Origin: Prevotellaceae bacterium
Lineage (GTDB): Bacteria > Bacteroidota > Bacteroidia > Bacteroidales > UBA932
NCBI GenBank assembly: GCA_031287815.1
Contig: JAITSM010000057.1
Location: forward strand, 1 to 21,586
Direction of reading: 5' to 3'
Length of the DNA stretch: 21,586 nt
Part shown: positions 1 to 6,113 of the stretch, in pieces
Numbering within the stretch: position 1 is the first letter of the stretch
Layout of the letters: every line of letters starts with the position of its first letter
The notes under the pieces: generated by a model
What the model saw: only the letters and a program-made list of their open reading frames with translations
Database searches by the model: none
Told to the model about the DNA's origin: nothing
Made by a program: the position numbers and the translations under genes

Positions 1-150
1 TCCGCTGGGGATAGTATTCCAAGATACGCGGAATTGCACCGCAGGCGTGGTGTAGGTTGCGCCGAGCAGTTCAATGTTAATATGGCTTTGTGCAAATACA
101 GGAAAGCCAAATCCCATAAAGGAAAGTAAAGAGAGAATAATTTTTTTCAT
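1..150 (-). CDS. Secreted protein, 5' end only (runs off the window)
   Basis: Only the first 50 codons are present; the frame is open to the window edge. The protein begins MKKIILSLLSFMGFGFPVFA, a typical Sec signal peptide with likely cleavage before Gln21. The mature part (HINIELLGATYTTPAVQFRV then SWN) resembles the mature N-terminus of the protein at 10524-11714 (VGADYTNQTVIFRVWWN), with the pattern G-A-x-Y-T-x4-V-x-F-R-V-x-W-N in common. I therefore infer a paralogous secreted or surface protein, but the C-terminal domain cannot be seen. The start lies 20 nt after the stop of the small lipoprotein at 171-329, so the two are probably co-transcribed from the leader promoter at 737-766. Function unknown. 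Confidence 0.8.
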   Translation of the reverse strand, partial: MKKIILSLLSFMGFGFPVFAQSHINIELLGATYTTPAVQFRVSWNTIPSG

Positions 151-170
151 AATTGTTTTTTTTAAATTGT

Positions 171-329
171 TCATTGTTCTTTATACCGGAACACGCCGAC
201 TGCCGCCGGCTCATCTTTGCCGGTGTAATATACCGGAATATTTTCCGCATTAGATGCGGTTGTTTTTTGTGTAGCGCAACCTGCCGCTACCAGCAACAAG
301 CCCGCAAGAAGAAGAATCACTTTTTTCAT
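171..329 (-). CDS. Small lipoprotein, 52 aa
   Basis: A short ORF with a clear lipoprotein signal: MKKVILLLAGLLLVAAGC has a basic start, a hydrophobic core and a lipobox ending at Cys18, followed by about 34 polar residues (ATQKTTASNAENIPVYYTGK, then DEPAAVGVFRYKEQ). It is the first ORF after the long structured leader at 330-730 and is followed 20 nt later by the secreted protein at 1-150. The paralogous locus at 9953-11714 shows no equivalent gene, so this is a locus-specific partner. I recognise no family. It could be an envelope partner or an entry-exclusion or immunity-like peptide, but nothing in the sequence decides this. The lipobox and reading frame make it very likely real. Confidence 0.72.
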   Translation of the reverse strand: MKKVILLLAGLLLVAAGCATQKTTASNAENIPVYYTGKDEPAAVGVFRYKEQ

Positions 330-711
330 AATTTTTTATTTTAAAATTGTTATTATTTTTTGCAGCCTTTGGGGTTATTTTGCAAACACAAACTTTATCA
401 ACTAAAACAACCCCTTGCTGCAATTTTTTATCCGCTGCCAATCATTGCAGAATTATTATTTTCTGCATTTTGTTCTTCAACTTTTATGGTGATTTTTCCT
501 GATTCCACTAAAAAACCAAGAGTGGAAATGGGCGTCATATTTATTGTTATCAGAGGTTCGGGAAACCCACTCAGCAAATAAGTACAACGACCCACATCCA
601 CTCTTGGTGCGGCCGCTTTTACTTACATTCATGCTGAGTAGAAATTTTCCCGATTTCTGATAACGCAGAATAAAAGTTAAAGCGATATATTTTTTTATAT
701 CAATTTCAGAA
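330..711 (-). promoter_or_regulatory. Long structured 5' leader (copy 1)
   Basis: About 400 nt of transcribed, apparently non-coding leader between the promoter at 737-766 and the lipoprotein start at 329. Three structures can be seen: a long hairpin with arms at 646-664 and 545-563 (GTTATCAGA...TCGGGAAA type, two mismatches) and an inner ACTCAGCA/TGCTGAGT stem; a competing stem between 591-607 and 516-532 (CCAAGAGTGG arms); and a conserved module at 361-439 with GGGGTT/AACCCC arms and outer GCAGC/GCTGC. The last module recurs at 10206-10281. Only shadow ORFs cross the region. Confidence 0.6.
361..439 (-). promoter_or_regulatory. Conserved leader hairpin module, copy 1
   Basis: Read on the minus strand this begins GGCAGCGGATAAAAAAT, continues AGCAAGGGGTTGTTT, contains AAAGTTTGTGTTTG in the loop and closes AAATAACCCC...GCTGC. 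The module at 10206-10281 has the same order of words with few substitutions. GGGGTT pairs with AACCCC and GCAGC with GCTGC, giving one long stem. No known RNA family is recognised. Confidence 0.6.
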
Positions 712-723
712 TGTCAAAGAGCA
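712..723 (-). promoter_or_regulatory. boxA-like antitermination site
   Basis: TGCTCTTTGACA on the minus strand, starting 13 nt after the -7 element, so at about +7 of the transcript. It matches the enterobacterial rRNA boxA (TGCTCTTTAACA) at 11 of 12 positions. boxA RNA binds NusB-NusE to suppress termination. A site this close to the promoter, ahead of a hairpin-rich leader, suggests processive antitermination; this is an inference. Confidence 0.6.
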
Positions 724-736
724 TGTAATAACGGCA

Positions 737-766
737 CAAATATAAAACAATATTTTTTATCTGCAA
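737..766 (-). promoter_or_regulatory. Promoter of lipoprotein/secreted-protein operon
   Basis: Minus strand: -33 TTGC (763-766), exactly 18 nt, then -7 TATATTTG (737-744), a full match to the Bacteroidetes TAnnTTTG. The same -33 word, spacer length and -7 occur at 9953-9982 in front of the paralogous gene. Transcription should start near 730. Confidence 0.75.
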
Positions 767-782
767 GTTTAAAAAAAAAATA

Positions 783-905
783 TTTTTCGCTGAAGGGTGA
801 GGAGTGCGTGAAGAGTGAGGGGTGGCTGGCGCCTTTTTAAAGTTAAGAGTTAAAAACTAAAAGTGCTGGCGCCAGCCCTTATACTTCACCTCAATTCTTA
901 ACTCC
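783..905. repeat. Word-repeat block with two CTGGCGCC elements
   Basis: The spacer between the leader promoter and the epimerase stop holds GTGAAGGGTGAGG-type words (791-822), a CTGGCGCC half-palindrome (826-833), a permuted TTAAGAGTTAAAAACTAA block (841-860) and a perfect GCTGGCGCCAGC palindrome (865-876). The same palindrome recurs at 3872-3883, 7132-7141 and 9618-9629, and its half at 20416-20423, always with simple words around it. Confidence 0.6.
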
Positions 906-2027
906 TATTCCCGGATAGTCGTTGAGGGTGAGTTTGCCGTTGACGACGGTGACGCCTTGATAGAGGTCGTTGCTTATAAGCAGGTTTCCGTCGAGGTCGG
1001 CCCAGTCGACGGCGGGCGAGAGCTGCGCGGCCGCAGAGATGGCGCAGGAGGTTTCGGTCATGCAGCCGAGCATCACGTCCATGCCGGCGGCGCGGGCAAC
1101 CGTCAGGATTTTCCATGCTTCGCGCATGCCGGTACATTTCATCAGCTTGATGTTTACGCCGGAGAAGGCGCCTTTCAATTTCAATACGTCGGGCAGGCGC
1201 TGGAACGATTCGTCGGCAAACACCGGCAGGGGGCTGCGTTCGGTTACCCAGGCGTTGTCGTCGAGGCGGTATTTCGAGAGAGGCTGTTCAATCATCACGA
1301 TGCCGCGTTCCTTCAGCCAGTGAATCATGTCGAGGGCGTAGTGTTTGTCTTTCCACCCCTGGTTGGCATCGATAGCAATCGGTTTGTCGGTTACGGTACG
1401 GATGGCTTCGATCATTTCCCTGTCGTTGTCGCGCCCGAGTTTTACCTTTAATATATTGTATAGCGGGGCGGCTTCGCGGGTTTTCTGCTTCACGATTTCT
1501 TCAGTGTCGATGCCGATGGTGAAGGTGGTGGAAGGCGCTTTCGATTTGTCCAGCCCCCAGATTTTGTGCCACGGCTGCCCCATGATTTTCCCGACCAGGT
1601 CATGCAGGGCAATGTCTATGGATGCTTTGGCGGCCGTATTGTTTTCGGCTATCTTATCCACATAGGAGAGGATGTCTTCCAGCTCAAAGGGGCTGGCAAA
1701 CTGGTCGAGGTTTACCTTTTTCAGGAAATCCATCACCGACGACTGCGTTTCGCCCAGATAGGGAGGCAGCGAGGCCTCGCCGTAGCCGGTAACGCCGTCG
1801 TATGCTATTTCCGTAAGCACGACCGGCGTAGTGCTGCGGGAGAAATTGGCGATAGTGAACACATGCCGCAGTTGTAAATCATAGGGGCGGAAACTAAGTT
1901 TCAGTTTTTTCCCGGCAGTGGTTTTCCCGGCTTTTTTTTGTGCGAATAAAGTCAACGGCGAAGCGGTCGCCACGCCTGCGCCCAAAGAAGTCAGGGCGAC
2001 TGTCCGTAAGAAATTGCGTCTTTCCAT
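891..2027 (-). CDS. Exported dipeptide epimerase (L-Ala-D/L-Glu epimerase type, enolase superfamily)
   Basis: A 378-aa protein that should interconvert L-Ala-D-Glu and L-Ala-L-Glu, a step in reuse of murein peptides. Residues 1-30 form a signal with a twin-arginine motif (RRNFLR), pointing to Tat export. The enolase-superfamily barrel follows: the KxK acid/base motif K194-V-K196, metal ligands in IAIDAN (D220), MIEQP (E247) and ADES (D272), the second base in NIKLMK (K294), and a late DxD (D344-L-D346) of the kind that holds the dipeptide amino group in this subgroup. Length fits the family plus the signal. The NlpC/P60 gene at 2562-3764 would supply its substrate and PepD could consume its product. 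A different dipeptide specificity is possible. No clear TAnnTTTG promoter lies in the 71 nt upstream. Confidence 0.88.
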   Translation of the reverse strand: MERRNFLRTVALTSLGAGVATASPLTLFAQKKAGKTTAGKKLKLSFRPYDLQLRHVFTIANFSRSTTPVVLTEIAYDGVTGYGEASLPPYLGETQSSVMDFLKKVNLDQFASPFELEDILSYVDKIAENNTAAKASIDIALHDLVGKIMGQPWHKIWGLDKSKAPSTTFTIGIDTEEIVKQKTREAAPLYNILKVKLGRDNDREMIEAIRTVTDKPIAIDANQGWKDKHYALDMIHWLKERGIVMIEQPLSKYRLDDNAWVTERSPLPVFADESFQRLPDVLKLKGAFSGVNIKLMKCTGMREAWKILTVARAAGMDVMLGCMTETSCAISAAAQLSPAVDWADLDGNLLISNDLYQGVTVVNGKLTLNDYPGIGVKN

Positions 2028-2098
2028 AGTGGTTAGTTATTAGTGGTTAATGGTTAGTTGCATTTAATAGCTATGGGGGGTATTTGACTGTTGGGATA

Positions 2099-2311
2099 TT
2101 AGATTTCGGGGTCTAAATCAATTTCGTTGTCCCAAGCGACCGTATCAAGATATACTCTTACGGTGTTGAATAGGCCGGGTTGTTTCAATGCGCGAAATAC
2201 GTCGTAATTCAAATAAGGTTTCATATCAAACCAGCGTTGCTCGCCATTTTCAAATGTCAGGCACAGCATATAATTATCAAGAGGGCGAACAGATGTAATT
2301 CCTAAATACAT
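2099..2311 (-). CDS. DUF2442-type small protein, 70 aa
   Basis: Starts MYLGITSVRPLDNYMLCLTF and contains the pattern of DUF2442 proteins: x-V-x-P-L-x-x-Y-x-L-x-x-x-F-x-N-G-E-x-R-x-F-D-x-x-P-Y-L, ending in a tract with D-N-E-I-D-L-D-P-E. The length is normal. It follows the DUF4160-like ORF at 2319-2471 by 7 nt, so the two form a short operon. DUF4160/DUF2442 pairs are common on bacterial chromosomes and have been suggested to be toxin-antitoxin-like, but the activity is not established from sequence. The pair sits between the epimerase and the NlpC/P60 gene like an insertion. Confidence 0.8.
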   Translation of the reverse strand: MYLGITSVRPLDNYMLCLTFENGEQRWFDMKPYLNYDVFRALKQPGLFNTVRVYLDTVAWDNEIDLDPEI

Positions 2312-2318
2312 AATGCTA

Positions 2319-2471
2319 TTATTTTAGAGGGTCTATTTTAAATGGATGCTTGCCGTTATTGACAGCCGCTTTTGCGTCTTGGTAATATACATGGATATGC
2401 GGCGGATTATGTTCTTTAGGAGCATAAAACATCTCAATCAATAATCCGAAAAACATAGAAATGGTTGGCAT
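2319..2471 (-). CDS. Shortened DUF4160-like protein, 50 aa (internal in-frame deletion)
   Basis: The frame reads MPTISMFFGLLIEMFYAPKE, HNPPHIHVYYQDAKAAVNNG, KHPFKIDPLK, stop. The first 37 residues match the start of DUF4160 proteins (MPxIS-F-G-x-I-x-M, then the HNPPHxHV motif), and the last eight or so match their C-terminus (xFKIDPLK). Typical members are about 80-90 aa, so roughly 30-40 central residues, normally a helical segment rich in L, W and E, are missing without loss of frame. It may be a decayed gene or a minimal functional version. A TAAATTTG -7 element lies 19 nt upstream, so it is probably still transcribed, together with the DUF2442 gene. Confidence 0.65.
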   Translation of the reverse strand: MPTISMFFGLLIEMFYAPKEHNPPHIHVYYQDAKAAVNNGKHPFKIDPLK

Positions 2472-2489
2472 CTTTTCTCTTTTATTTTA

Positions 2490-2497
2490 CAAATTTA
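2490..2497 (-). promoter_or_regulatory. -7 element upstream of the DUF4160/DUF2442 pair
   Basis: TAAATTTG on the minus strand fits TAnnTTTG, with TTCG (2516-2519) 18 nt further upstream as a weak -33. It implies a start near 2483 and a 5' leader of about 12 nt. Confidence 0.45.
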
Positions 2498-2561
2498 TGA
2501 AATTAAAAAAATATACGAAGTATTTATCTGCGGCATCAGCCCACTGCCTACTGGAAACTGC

Positions 2562-3764
2562 CTACTGCATCTCCCAGATACCTTCCGTGCCTACGGCGCC
2601 GATGATTCTTGCCGCCCGGATAAATTCGCGGGCGTTGCCTTCGTCGTAGTCGGGGCTAGCGGGGTCGAGGCTGTTAATCTTTATATATCCGCCGGCGTGG
2701 ATAAATTCTTTGTTCCCTATATATATTGCCACATGCCGCACACGTTCTTTTTTCCCGCCGGATGCTTTCTTGCCAAAAAACAGCAAATCGCCCGGGCGGA
2801 GGTTATCATAGCCGTTGCTAATATCTACCGGAATGCCTGTCTGTGCCTGCTGCGAGGCGTCGCGCCGCAGGATAACGCCGTGCATCAAATAGACCGTCTT
2901 GCTGAATCCGCTGCAATCCATTCCCTTCACAGAGGTGCCGCCCCATACATAGGGAATGCCTTTCAGCATGAGCGCCTGCCGGACGACGCTTTCTTCCGTC
3001 AGGCGGAGGGAAGGAAGCCAGTCTTCATAACGCCTGCTCTGGCGTTTCGGGACATAGGCTGTACGGCCGTCGGGATAGGCGGCTTTGTAGTATTGGCCGC
3101 TCTCGCCTTCGTACTTCAGCAGGTTCCCGAAGACCAAATCCGCCACCCGCCCTTTTCGTTCATCGGGCGTTTCATAGGCAAAGCCATAGGCGTCGGTGAA
3201 AATAATTTTCGGGGCAGCCGCCCATTGTGCCATTTCTTCTTTATTCATTCGCACCAGCGAGCTGCCGGTAGTCCATGCCACATATCCCTCCACGCTTTTT
3301 ATCCGCCACCAGTAGCTGGAAGGTTGCAGGATTTCCACCGGCGCACCCAGCAGCAGCTGCGTCGCCATTTCTTCGGAATAGTCCGCTCCGGTGCGCGTGT
3401 CGGCAACGGATACATTAATGACGCCATATACCTTGTCGCCAACCGCCGCCGCCGGCAATACTTCCACGCTGTCCACCACCTTTGCATTGGCCTGGCGGAG
3501 GTTTTCCAGCAATGCGGTTTTCGCCGCTTCGACGGACGTAACGCCTCTGACCACCGGCAGCCCCTGGCATTTGATAACCTTTATTTCATACACCTCGTCG
3601 CGCCGGTCGGGGACGTATTTTAAACGCACGCTATCGGCCAGTGCATTCAGCTCGGGAAAATCCGTTTTCTCTTTACCGCTGTGGAAAAAGCAAAGGCTCG
3701 TCATCACGGCAATCAGCCCGCCGGCCAACCCGCCGGTAAGAATTTTGTATGTTTTTATTTTCAT
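2562..3764 (-). CDS. NlpC/P60 murein peptide endopeptidase with SH3-like domains
   Basis: A 400-aa cysteine peptidase expected to cut gamma-D-Glu-diamino-acid bonds in murein peptides (YkfC-like), releasing L-Ala-D-Glu. The N-terminus (MKIKTYKILTGGLAGGLIAV) has a membrane-spanning or signal segment without a good lipobox. Two SH3-like stretches follow (about 105-175 and 185-245). The NlpC/P60 domain starts near residue 255 with YVWGGTSVKGMDCSGF: catalytic Cys284 in DCSG, His344 in RVRHVAIYIG, and His356 in FIHAGG. I chose the ATG at 3764 over the upstream in-frame ATG at 3794 because the -7 element TATCTTTG at 3792-3799 overlaps the longer start. It probably works with the epimerase at 891-2027 and PepD at 3973-5415. 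Confidence 0.88.
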   Translation of the reverse strand: MKIKTYKILTGGLAGGLIAVMTSLCFFHSGKEKTDFPELNALADSVRLKYVPDRRDEVYEIKVIKCQGLPVVRGVTSVEAAKTALLENLRQANAKVVDSVEVLPAAAVGDKVYGVINVSVADTRTGADYSEEMATQLLLGAPVEILQPSSYWWRIKSVEGYVAWTTGSSLVRMNKEEMAQWAAAPKIIFTDAYGFAYETPDERKGRVADLVFGNLLKYEGESGQYYKAAYPDGRTAYVPKRQSRRYEDWLPSLRLTEESVVRQALMLKGIPYVWGGTSVKGMDCSGFSKTVYLMHGVILRRDASQQAQTGIPVDISNGYDNLRPGDLLFFGKKASGGKKERVRHVAIYIGNKEFIHAGGYIKINSLDPASPDYDEGNAREFIRAARIIGAVGTEGIWEMQ

Positions 3765-3791
3765 CGGAATAAGATTTAACGCTATTGCACG

Positions 3792-3799
3792 CAAAGATA
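3792..3799 (-). promoter_or_regulatory. -7 element of the NlpC/P60 gene
   Basis: TATCTTTG on the minus strand matches TAnnTTTG. It places transcription start near 3785 and so excludes the upstream ATG at 3794. No convincing -33 element is visible because this position is occupied by the word repeat. Confidence 0.6.
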
Positions 3800-3807
3800 C
3801 GAAATAA

Positions 3808-3972
3808 TAGCTAATGTGATTAATGGGATTAATGTGACTAATTTTTCAATGTGACTAATGTGACTAATTAGGCTGGCGCCAGCCTAATTAGTCACATTAA
3901 AAAATTAGTCACACTAGCATATTAATTTAGTCATATTAAAAAATTAGTCACATTAGCACATTAATTAACACA
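3808..3972. repeat. Word repeat around a perfect 42-bp palindrome
   Basis: The spacer between pepD and the NlpC/P60 gene consists of repeats of (T)AATGTGACTAAT and its complement ATTAGTCACATT. At 3857-3898 these form a perfect 42-bp palindrome centred on GGCTGGCGCCAGCC (3871-3884). Left and right words are inverted about this centre. It could fold as a hairpin at the 3' end of pepD but lacks a clean T-tract, so a terminator role is only possible. Confidence 0.75.
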
Positions 3973-5415
3973 TTAAGCAGTTCGCAGGACTTCTACCAGC
4001 AAGTCCCAGAATTTTTGCACGCTTTTTATATCCAGCCGTTCGTCGGGCGAGTGCATGCCGCGAATGGTGGGGCCAAAGGAAACCATATCCAGGTGCGGGT
4101 ATTTTTCGAGAAACAGCCCGCATTCCAGCCCGGCATGGACGGCTTTTACCTTCGGCTCCGTGTGGAACAGGGTGCGGTAGGCCTGGACGGCCGTTTGCAA
4201 GATAGCCGATTCGGGGCGGGGCGTCCAGCCCGGATAGCCTTCGCCGTGCGTAACCGTAGCGCCGGCTTCCGCAAAAACGGCGCCGACCACACGCGCCATA
4301 TCGCGCTTGGCGCTTTCTATCGCGCTGCGCTGGCTGGTGGCTACAATGATTTTATTCCCTTCCGCAAATTTCACCGACGCCAAATTGGTCGACGTTTCTA
4401 CGAGATGCGCTATCGCGGGGCTCATGGTGATTACACCGTTCGGGCAGGTATAAAGCGCGCCCAGCAGGCGCCGCTGCGTGCTTTGGTCGATCACATGCGC
4501 AGGCAGCGCGGCAGCTTCCAACGTCTGTTCGAGGTGCGGCTCTGCGGCTTTCCACTCGTTTTCGATTTCGCCGGCATGCAGCGCAAACAGTTGTTGCAAA
4601 ACGCCGGTGGACTTTTTATCCACCGTAAAAACGGCCACAGCTTCGCGCGGAATAGCATTGTGCAGGTTGCCGCCGGAGAAATGCGCCAGGCGGATAGCGC
4701 ATTCTTGCTGCGCCTGCCACAGAAAGCGCGCCAGCAGTTTATTGGAATTGGCGCGGCGCTTATTGATGTCGTCGCCGCTATGCCCGCCGGCAAGGCCGCT
4801 GACGGCGACAGTAAAAGCCACCGCCCCTTCCGGCGGCAGCTCCGGTTGATAAGTAAAAGTAGCCGTCGTATCGACGCCGCCGGCGCAGCCGATAAACAAT
4901 TCGCCTTCGTCTTCGGAATCGAGGTTGAGCAGGATTGCGCCGGACAAAAAGCCCGGCTGCAAGGCGGCGGCGCCGGAGAGGCCGGTCTCTTCATCCACCG
5001 TAAAAAGGCATTCCAGCGCGCCGTGCGCTATATCTTCAGAAGCGAGCAACGCCAGCTGCGCCGCCACGCCTATACCACAATCCGCGCCGAGCGTAGTGCC
5101 GCGCGCCTTTATCCAGTCGCCGTCGATATAAGGCTGAATGGGGTCTTTGAAAAAATCATGCGTAGTGGCGGCATTTTTTTCGCAGACCATATCCACATGG
5201 CTTTGCAAAATGACCACCGGTTTCTTGTCCATACCGGCAGTAGCCGCTTTTGTTATCACCACATTCCCGGCATCGTCGCGGCGGGCGGGCAGGTGGTGCT
5301 TATCCGCAAAGTGGAGAAGGTAAGCGATAATTTTTTCCTCGTGCTTCGACGGGCGCGGCACACGGCATATTTCCATAAAATACGCAAATACAAGGGACGG
5401 GGTCAGTGTTTTCAT
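3973..5415 (-). CDS. pepD: Cytosolic non-specific dipeptidase (aminoacyl-histidine dipeptidase, M20 family)
   Basis: A 480-aa zinc dipeptidase, the usual PepD length, with no signal peptide. The M20 metal-site residues are in place: H73 and D75 in QSHVDMV, D112 in GADCGIG (bridging), E142/E143 in VDEETG (general base and ligand), D166 in LNLDSEDEGE and H455 in GMHSPDERL near the C-terminus. The lid/dimerisation domain with GLAGGHSGDDI lies between. It releases amino acids from many L-dipeptides, so it could finish the breakdown of L-Ala-L-Glu made by the epimerase, though its housekeeping role is broader. It has its own -7 element (5442-5449). Confidence 0.93.
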   Translation of the reverse strand: MKTLTPSLVFAYFMEICRVPRPSKHEEKIIAYLLHFADKHHLPARRDDAGNVVITKAATAGMDKKPVVILQSHVDMVCEKNAATTHDFFKDPIQPYIDGDWIKARGTTLGADCGIGVAAQLALLASEDIAHGALECLFTVDEETGLSGAAALQPGFLSGAILLNLDSEDEGELFIGCAGGVDTTATFTYQPELPPEGAVAFTVAVSGLAGGHSGDDINKRRANSNKLLARFLWQAQQECAIRLAHFSGGNLHNAIPREAVAVFTVDKKSTGVLQQLFALHAGEIENEWKAAEPHLEQTLEAAALPAHVIDQSTQRRLLGALYTCPNGVITMSPAIAHLVETSTNLASVKFAEGNKIIVATSQRSAIESAKRDMARVVGAVFAEAGATVTHGEGYPGWTPRPESAILQTAVQAYRTLFHTEPKVKAVHAGLECGLFLEKYPHLDMVSFGPTIRGMHSPDERLDIKSVQKFWDLLVEVLRTA

Positions 5416-5441
5416 AATTTTACTTTTTAAAGGTTACTTAA

Positions 5442-5449
5442 CAAAGATA
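5442..5449 (-). promoter_or_regulatory. -7 element of pepD
   Basis: TATCTTTG on the minus strand, 26 nt before the ATG, matches TAnnTTTG; the next bases (CGTA/TTTTCG) resemble those at the NlpC/P60 promoter. No clear TTTG -33 is seen; the area upstream holds the dyads at 5463-5504. Confidence 0.6.
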
Positions 5450-5462
5450 CGAAAATAATCAG

Positions 5463-5504
5463 TTTCCGGTACCGGAATTTTGGTTTCCGTTAACGGGAAT
5501 TCGG
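5463..5504. repeat. Two tandem 21-bp dyad units
   Basis: Two imperfect 21-bp copies lie head to tail directly upstream of the pepD promoter. Each begins TTTCCG, has a palindromic core (TTCCGGTACCGGAA; CCGTTAACGG) and ends GG. This could be an operator pair for pepD. The 21-bp period and TTCC...GGAA dyad resemble the half-units of the 42-bp arrays at 11729 and 21099. Confidence 0.5.
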
Positions 5505-5560
5505 TTATTATATCCTATTTTATGGAAAAAGGGGGGGCGCTGATCAGCAAATCTAAATAA

Positions 5561-5590
5561 AACGCCGGCAGATGAAAAACTGCCGGCGTT
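5561..5590 (-). terminator. Rho-independent terminator of the NagB-like/ROK/membrane protein operon
   Basis: Perfect 11-bp stem AACGCCGGCAG/CTGCCGGCGTT with an 8-nt loop, followed on the minus strand by TTATTTAG. It lies 39 nt beyond the stop of the 160-aa membrane protein gene and upstream of pepD. Confidence 0.8.
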
Positions 5591-5629
5591 TCTTTTGCAG
5601 GAAGCAGGAGCGGCCTCACCCTTCACCCC

Positions 5630-6112
5630 TCACTCTCCCCCCTTCACCAGGTAGCGTTCGATGGTTTTGGAGAGGCGGGTCACGTCGCGCTGCAGGCCTT
5701 CCACAACCAGCGGGTTGGAGGCGTAGTCGACGGTGATAGCGTCTTCGAAGATGCGCGTTACGCGCGCTACCGGGTTTTTGGGGCGGAAGGTTAAGGCGCT
5801 GCCGTCGTCGCCGGTCAATACAAAGCGCGCGTTAGTGAAAATTTTTTCTACTTCTTTTTTATCGTCTTCCGAAAATGGGCGTGAACGCGGCACTTTTTTC
5901 GCAATGTATCCAATGACTGGATAAATGAACCCGAATGCGCCGAGAAACAGGGCAATCAAAACGAGGTTATTCCGTTGCAGGAATACCAGGAAGCTGTCCA
6001 CTTGCCGTTCCTCTTCGGGGGTGACGAAATAAATGAGCGCCAGGATTAAAAAAACCATTATAAATAGATATATAATGCTTTTGAGGACGCGGATGAAGTA
6101 ACGTTTTGGCAT
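5630..6112 (-). CDS. Small inner-membrane protein, 160 aa, unknown function
   Basis: Two hydrophobic helices (about residues 11-29, IIYLFIMVFLILALIYFV, and 48-70, NLVLIALFLGAFGFIYPVIG) are followed by a soluble C-terminal region of about 90 residues ending in helix-forming sequence (LVVEGLQRDVTRLSKTIERY). The protein starts 1 nt after the ROK kinase stop codon (TAATATG), so translation is coupled. I recognise no named family; it resembles conserved Bacteroidetes hypothetical membrane proteins. A GTGAAGGG-type word repeat overlaps its last codons (5615-5645). A terminator follows. Confidence 0.75.
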   Translation of the reverse strand: MPKRYFIRVLKSIIYLFIMVFLILALIYFVTPEEERQVDSFLVFLQRNNLVLIALFLGAFGFIYPVIGYIAKKVPRSRPFSEDDKKEVEKIFTNARFVLTGDDGSALTFRPKNPVARVTRIFEDAITVDYASNPLVVEGLQRDVTRLSKTIERYLVKGGE

Positions 6113-6113
6113 A

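Noticed and set aside
545..664. Invertible promoter flanked by inverted repeats
   Set aside because: The repeats are imperfect, the promoter lies outside them, and no recombinase gene is nearby; an RNA hairpin in the leader is the simpler reading.
3765..3794. Upstream start of the NlpC/P60 gene
   Set aside because: The ATG at 3794 overlaps the -7 box at 3792-3799 and would lie before the transcript start.
4015..5430. 471-aa plus-strand ORF opposite pepD
   Set aside because: An antisense shadow of a GC-rich gene with intact M20 motifs on the other strand; no domain or promoter of its own. The long plus-strand ORFs opposite the NagB-like gene and the FAD oxidase were rejected for the same reason.
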